Origin: Ceratotherium simum simum
Taxonomy: Eukaryota; Chordata; Mammalia; Perissodactyla; Rhinocerotidae
DNA: 64,000 bases
Direction: 5' to 3'
Assembly: GCF_000283155.1 (NCBI RefSeq)
Contig: NW_004454207.1
Location: 12,608,014-12,672,013, forward strand
The first letter of the stretch is position 1; every line of letters begins with the position of its first letter. The notes beneath the pieces were generated by a model. That model was given only the letters and a program-made list of their open reading frames with translations, was not told where the DNA came from and searched no databases. Of the stretch, positions 58,925 through 64,000 are shown in pieces. The position numbers and the translations under genes were made by a program.

Positions 58925-59200
58925 TATGTATTAGTTTCCTATTGCTGCTATAAAAAATTACAACAGACTTAGTGGCTTACAACAACACATATTTATTCTC
59001 TCACAGTTCTGGAGGCCAGAAGTCTGAAATCAGTTTCACTAGGCTAAAGTCAAGGTGTCTTAGGGCTGGTTCCTTCTGGAGGCTCTAGGGGAGAATTCGT
59101 TTCCATGACTTTTCTAGCTTCTGGAGATCACCTGTATTCCTTAGCTTGTGACTCCCTCACATTACTCCAACCTCTTGCTTCCATCCTCATGTATGACAAA
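58925..59200 (-). mobile_element. MaLR-type LTR remnant, partial
   Basis: tgtattagtttcctattgct, cagttctggaggccagaagt, taaagtcaaggtgtcttagg. Third related LTR in the window. Confidence 0.62.
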
Positions 59201-59218
59201 AAAATGTATGACATAACT

Positions 59219-59476
59219 GGGCTGGCCCGGTGGCGTAGCAGTTAAGTTTGGGCATTTGCTTTGGCAGCCCGGGTTTCGCTGGTTTGGATCCTGGGCACAG
59301 ACCTACTCACTGCTCATCAAGCCATGCTGAGGTGGCGTCCCACATAGAAGAGCTACAACTCTACAACTATGATACACAACTATGTACTGGGGCTTTGGGG
59401 AGAAGAAGGAAAAAGAGGAAGATTGGCAACAGATGTTAGCGCAGGGCCAATCTTCCTCAAAAACAAAAACAAAAAC
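59219..59476 (+). repeat. ERE-type SINE, long form, sense
   Basis: Forward copy with caactctacaactatgatac and tgtactggggctttggggag. Perfect 18-bp duplication aaaatgtatgacataact at 59201 and 59477. Confidence 0.93.
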
Positions 59477-59544
59477 AAAATGTATGACATAACTTCACTG
59501 AAGAGAGTAGAAGAAAAAGTTGCTAAGTAACTTTGAAAAACATT

Positions 59545-59849
59545 TTTTTTTTTTTGTGAGGAAGATCAGCCCTGAGCCAACATCCATGCCAATCCTCCTC
59601 TTTTTGCTGAGGAAGATGGGCCCTATGCTACCATCTATTGCCAATCCTCCTCCTTTTTTTGCCCCTTTTCTCCCCGAAGCCCCAGTAGATAGTTGTATGT
59701 CATAGTTGCACATCCTTCTAGTTGCTGTATGTGGGACGCTGCCTCAGCATGGCTGGACAAGCAGTGCGTTGGTGCACGCCCGGGATCCGAACCCGGGCCT
59801 CCAGTAGTGGAGCACGCACACACAACCGCTAAGCCACAGGCCCGGCCCC
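59545..59849 (-). repeat. ERE-type SINE, long form
   Basis: Full-length reverse copy, with imperfect flanks aaaaacattttt and aaaaacaatgttt. Confidence 0.88.
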
Positions 59850-59859
59850 AAAAAAACAA

Positions 59860-60235
59860 TGTTTTAAAGCTCATTGATACAGAGAACAGATTGGTGGTTG
59901 TCAGAGGTGGGAGGTGGGGGAGTGAAATGGGTGAAGGGGGTCAAAATGTTCAAACTTCCAGTTAGAAAATAAATAAGTCATGGGGATGTAATGTGCAGCA
60001 TGGTGACTATAATTAATAATACTGTATTATATATTTGAAATTTGCTAAGAGAGTAGATCTTAAAAGTTCTCATCACAAGAAAAAAATTCTGTAACTATGT
60101 ATGATGATGGATGTTAACTAGACTTATTAGAGCGATCATTTCACAATGTATATAAATATCAAATCATTATGTTGTACACCTGAAACTAATATAATGTTGT
60201 ATGTCAATTATACCTCAATAGAAAAAAAACAGTGT
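59860..60235 (+). mobile_element. L1 3' end
   Basis: Sense tail: cagattggtggttgtcagag, ggatgtaatgtgcagcatgg, gttgtatgtcaattatacct. Parallels 52505-52780. Confidence 0.82.
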
Positions 60236-60379
60236 TTTGACTAGATAATGTAAGGCTAACAACAGAAAGAACTGTACATAAATACTGTATTCTAGTTGGT
60301 AGACAGATACAGAAATATAGATATGTATGTATACATAGGGTAGTGTACTTAGATATATTTCCTGCCTCTGACTGCTGAG

Positions 60380-60720
60380 ATGGCTTAGAAGCGTGACACC
60401 CCAGCAGCAATGAGCACACTTAGCATCCAGATCTTTGTTTCTAAATACCATTCTCCAATAAACAGGACCAGGACTCCTTGAATAAATGGCTGATTCTAGG
60501 GCTGGGGCAGAGAAGATACAAGATGAGTGCAGAACATCTGATAGGACCAGAAGAAAAGGCCAATAGGAGCCTGCACCTGGCCTCTCCAGACCCCTGCTGT
60601 GAGTCATATGCTGTGATGTATATTCTGACTTTCATGCTCTTGCTCCAGTGTGTCCTTTCTCTGTAATAAACTGTAGCTTTGTAAGCTTTGTCATTTTGTG
60701 TCCTGTGAGTCTACTTCAGC
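60380..60720 (+). repeat. Ancient repeat (L1-like or LTR-like tail)
   Basis: ccattctccaataaacagga, ttctagggctggggcagaga and ctgtaataaactgtagcttt (with AATAAA) resemble a known old element. Related to 53.58-53.76 kb. Confidence 0.45.
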
Positions 60721-60924
60721 AAGTGAACCCTGTTTAAGTGCCACTGTCAGTGCAGCTATATATTCAACTTTTGTAAATGCTGCGTGAGCACTAGGGAAAA
60801 AAAGGTATATTGTCTAGTATATATGTTTCTTTCCAGGAAATTATTAAGCAAGACTTATTAATCATATTATTAAGTGATTCTCTATCATTCATATTTGTCT
60901 TTATAAATTTCAGTGTCTTTTTTC

Positions 60925-61120
60925 TTTTTCTTTTTTTTTTGCTGAGGAAGATTAGCCCTGAGCTAACATCTGTGCCAGTCTTCCTCTACTTTATATGTGG
61001 GTTGCCGCCACAGCGTGGCTGATGAGTGGTGTAGGTCCACACCTGGGATCCGAACCCACGAACCTGGGCTGCCAAAACAGAACGCACTGAACTTAACCTC
61101 TATGCCACGGGGCCAGCCCC
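60925..61120 (-). repeat. ERE-type SINE, single-body form
   Basis: One body, diverged head ending tgccacggggccagcccc. Flanks cagtgtctttttt and caatgtcattttt. Confidence 0.87.
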
Positions 61121-61374
61121 AATGTCATTTTTTTAATGTCAAATTCTACTAATGTAAGTATTTTCATCTTTGATTTCTCTTAATTTGCATTTGTTTTATA
61201 TATTTCCCCTTCCTTTACATTAATCTTTTTGTTTCATTTTGTGCTTCATTTAAATAACATAAAATTGAATTCTTAATCCAATTTGTGAATCTTAATTTTT
61301 AATAGGGGAGTAGATTCCATTTATATTTATGATGATCACTAATACATTTGTTTTATTATTCATGTCGTATTTTC

Positions 61375-61571
61375 TTTTTTTTTTTTTTTGCTGAGGAAGA
61401 CGGCCCTGGGCTAACATCCGTGCCCATCTTCCTCCACTTTATATGGGACGCCGCCACAGCATGGCTTGCCAAGGGAGGGCGTCGGTGCGCGCCCGGGATC
61501 CGAACCAGCGAACCCCGGGCCGCTGCAGCGGAGCGCGCGCACCCAACCGCTTGCGCCACCGGGCCGGCCCC
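61375..61571 (-). repeat. ERE-type SINE, 3'-truncated single-body form
   Basis: Perfect 14-bp duplication catgtcgtattttc at 61361 and 61574, with many intact CpG sites in the head. Probably one of the youngest EREs here. Confidence 0.93.
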
Positions 61572-61759
61572 ATCATGTCGTATTTTCCTATACTATTTTT
61601 AATGCTTCCTTATCATTTTTAATTTGTTTTGTGATTTTTTAATTTGTTTGTTTTTCCGTTTTGAGTGTTTGCTTTTATCTTCTTCATTTCTTTGGAAGGC
61701 ATATATACACCTTTTGATACTGGTAAGTGTGACCTTTAAGTTTTCCAAAAGCATTGTGT

Positions 61760-61990
61760 GGGTCTGGGGAAAGATAATATACACAATATTTCAATAGCAA
61801 GAAAGCTGTCAATGACTGTTAGGGTCATGTCAAAAGGACTCAGGAGCCAACTTAAAGAAGTTCTCACTAGCCATAGTTGGGATCATTTGAACATCAATAA
61901 AAATAATTGCAGTGGATTGAAACACATGGAATATATTTGAATCATGAGTTTATAATCTACCAAAGAAACTTATTTCTCGCCTTTAAAAAA
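61760..61990 (+). mobile_element. Ancient L1-like fragment
   Basis: tgacatgaccctaac-type text on the opposite strand; parallels 53.75-54.02 kb. Weak. Confidence 0.35.
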
Positions 61991-61999
61991 AGCTTGATT

Positions 62000-62700
62000 G
62001 AGATAGCAGACTTCCAAAATGGTGGGGTGAGGAGGTTGGTAGACACTCTCCCCAGTGAAACAACCATTTAAGTGGTGAAAATTATTTTAAAAACCCAACC
62101 ATTTAAAGTCTTTGGAATTTGTCCTAAGGACATACAGCAAATAGAGAAACATTTATTCAAGAAAATCTACTACTAAACCTTATTAAGAACAATGGGAGTC
62201 TGTGGCATTTGAGCCACAAACTGCTTCCCACCCGCCCTAGCTCAGTGTGATGGATGCTCTACTCTGGGAAGATGCAGCCAAGAAGATACGGCTCCATTTC
62301 CTCCCAGCTCCCAGTCTAGGGCTATGGTTTCACTCCAGGAAGGGCAGGCCATCAACATCTCTCATCACTGCCAGCTCTGTGTTGCAGAAGCTGTGTCCAG
62401 AAGGTGCAAGGCAGAGGACTGCAGCTCCCTTCCCCTGCCCAGCCTCCACAGTAGGATAGAAGTTCTACTACATGTGCGGCAGGCTGTAGTACTGGTCCCC
62501 GATCGCTTCTGCTCCAGCTTGCTCACAGGGCAGAGGTTCCATATCGGGAGGAACAAGACGAGAAGACCAGGGACTATATCCCTGCCCAGTTACCCTCCTG
62601 TAGAGCAGCTGTGTCACTCTGGGAGAAGTGGGCCACCATCCTACCCTCTCCCCCAGCTCAGGTGTAATAGTGCAGAGGTCCTCCTAGAACTTAGAAATGT
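62000..62700 (+). mobile_element. Possible old L1 5'UTR
   Basis: Opens with gagatagcagacttccaaaa and tggtgg-type text, reminiscent of L1 5' ends, then GC-richer sequence with ORFs on both strands (longest 133 codons at 62324-62725) that match no known protein. Confidence 0.35.
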
Positions 62701-62879
62701 GCCTGTCACACGGTTTTGTGTTTAATATCTGTTAGCTATTATTGTGAAAGACAATTTGGCAGAGCATACGAATCTCCAGTTACACTCTTTTTCTCTGAGA
62801 AGTCTAGCTGTTGCTTCATTTTCTTCTGAAAGCTGATGTTGCAGAGAAGTCTGAAACCCAACTCACTTTGTGGCCTTAC

Positions 62880-63515
62880 AGCATAGTGGTTAAGAGCTCT
62901 GGTCAGACTGCCTTGGCTTGTATCCTGGCTCTTCAACCTGCACTAGATGTGTGACCTTGACCTCTCTAATCCATGCTGTCTCATCATCTGTAAAGTGGGC
63001 CAACTCATAGACCTCCTGTTGTGGACCCTTTGCATTTGTTGGCCAAACCATCCTTGCTCTCGTCTGTATGTTTATTTTCTCTCACTCTAACCTTTGAATT
63101 CTGGTGGGACTTCTAATGAGTCCCCTCAGCCCCTGGCCAAGTATCTTACTCCCTCCTCTTGGCCACTGTGATGGATCCAGGGGCGAGCACGTGGCACAAA
63201 GACAACTGGAGTCCTTCTATGGTGAAACCAGAAGAGAGACTCGCTCTTGCTCCCGGGGTGACTGAGCTAGGATAACGTGAGCCCTGGGCTGCCTGTGCCG
63301 CGTCTGGAGGAAGCCCGTCTGCTACCACGAGGAATGAAAGAGCTGAGGCAGCTGGGGAGCAAAGGCATCCTGACAAAATCGCTTGAGTTCCTGAATCCAG
63401 TCAACGTAAAGGCCAGCACCCCCACTTTGTTGGAATGCCGTGAGGTTTAAATGAGAGAATTCATGTAAAACACCAAGTAGCGTGCCCGACACCAGGTCAG
63501 CCCTCGATACGTGAT
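62880..63515 (+). repeat. MIR SINE split by a roughly 400-bp insertion
   Basis: First part 62885-63023 (agcatagtggttaagagctc, gtgtgaccttgacctctcta, catctgtaaagtggg). Second part 63428-63515 (gtgaggtttaaatgagagaa, gcgtgcccgacaccagg). The parts are consecutive in MIR. The intervening piece is unidentified. Confidence 0.75.
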
Positions 63516-63519
63516 GATT

Positions 63520-64000
63520 TGTTTTCTCCTGTCTTAATGATTGCAGAGTTTTTTCCCCGTAGTTGAAAATTGTTGCCAAATGTGCCTGCATGTAGGAGGT
63601 TAATTTGCCCTGAAATGGGGTACGTTCTTTGAGTCTGCAGATAGAGATCTTCCTGAGGCTTAGGAAAATCTTTTTCTAAAATATCTTTCGTCATTGCACC
63701 TCTTGGCTAGGAACAGCAAGTACGTGTGTGTTGGATTCATTCTCTGTTCTCCATATCCATCATCTCTCCCATCATTTTCTCTCTCCTCCACCTCCGAATG
63801 TTGAGTTCCTTGGGGCGTGGACGTGACAGTATTAGTCCCAACAGCAGCTGAGTCCCCCTTCTTCTCCCAACCCTCCTGGGCCATATAAGGCCCAGGGGAG
63901 GACTCTAAGCCACCGGCTGCCACAAGCCCAGCCCCTTTCTACGGGAAGGTTTCTAAGGGAATGGGTTTCTGCCCTTTCCCTGTCTCATTGTCTTTTTTTT
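63520..64000. other. Intergenic sequence at the window end
   Basis: No repeat or exon recognised. Contains the CArG-like inverted repeat at 63875-63896. The ORF at 63660-63923 (minus) has no recognisable domain. Confidence 0.45.
63881..63890. promoter_or_regulatory. Perfect CArG box (SRF-type site)
   Basis: CCATATAAGG fits CC(A/T)6GG exactly and sits in an inverted repeat, cctgggcc facing ggcccagg. Function inferred only. Confidence 0.4.

Noticed and set aside
62324..62725. 133-codon ORF near the right end
   Set aside because: Lies in sequence that begins like an old L1 5' end. The protein is low in recognisable features and has no homolog that I know.
1..64000. Search for KLHL15 or ZFX exons, expected neighbours of EIF2S3 on the X
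   Set aside because: No exon of either was recognised. In other mammals they lie tens of kilobases away, so their absence is not informative.
1..64000. CRISPR arrays, operons, bacterial or phage-like defence systems
   Set aside because: The regularly repeated sequences are dispersed SINEs with target duplications. The window is vertebrate nuclear DNA.

Overview
The window is nuclear DNA from a mammal, almost certainly a perissodactyl (horse, rhinoceros or tapir lineage). Three things support this. There is one multi-exon gene with canonical GT-AG introns. About 35 copies of a tRNA-derived SINE of the equine ERE type are present. There are also many nested LINE-1 pieces. Three runs of N (100, 364 and 706 bases) mark a draft assembly, and all three fall inside repeats.

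The only recognisable functional protein-coding gene is EIF2S3, encoding the gamma (GTPase) subunit of translation initiation factor eIF2. It runs left to right from a CpG-rich promoter (about 10.19-11.11 kb) to a poly(A) signal at 28,467. All 12 coding exons can be placed. Their lengths sum to 1,419 nt, giving 472 codons plus a stop, with consistent splice phases and every GTP-binding motif intact. In eutherians the intron-bearing gene is X-linked, and many species also keep a Y gametolog.

Layout: 1-10.1 kb is intergenic. It holds ERE SINEs, an ancient repeat split by an L1 tail, a local tandem duplication in which only one copy carries an ERE, and a degenerate L1 with two later retro-insertions. 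EIF2S3 occupies 10.8-28.5 kb, and its introns carry 12 EREs, 10 of them antisense to the gene. From 28.5 to 64 kb the window is gene-poor: layered old L1s (mostly antisense at 34.5-49.3 kb), ERE pairs inserted at the same target, MaLR-like LTR remnants, a U6 snRNA pseudogene (56.3 kb), a 5'-truncated L1 with a perfect 17-bp target duplication (51.0-52.8 kb), an AT-rich palindrome (46.5 kb) and a split MIR (62.9-63.5 kb).

I found no operon, CRISPR array, defence cassette or other new genetic system. The short ORFs outside EIF2S3 are translations of repeats or chance frames. The more interesting signals are structural: a probable ERE/L1 template-switch chimera, a 27-bp L1 insertion, a diverged 310-bp direct duplication, a likely false assembly gap, and the question of whether this is the X or the Y copy of EIF2S3.
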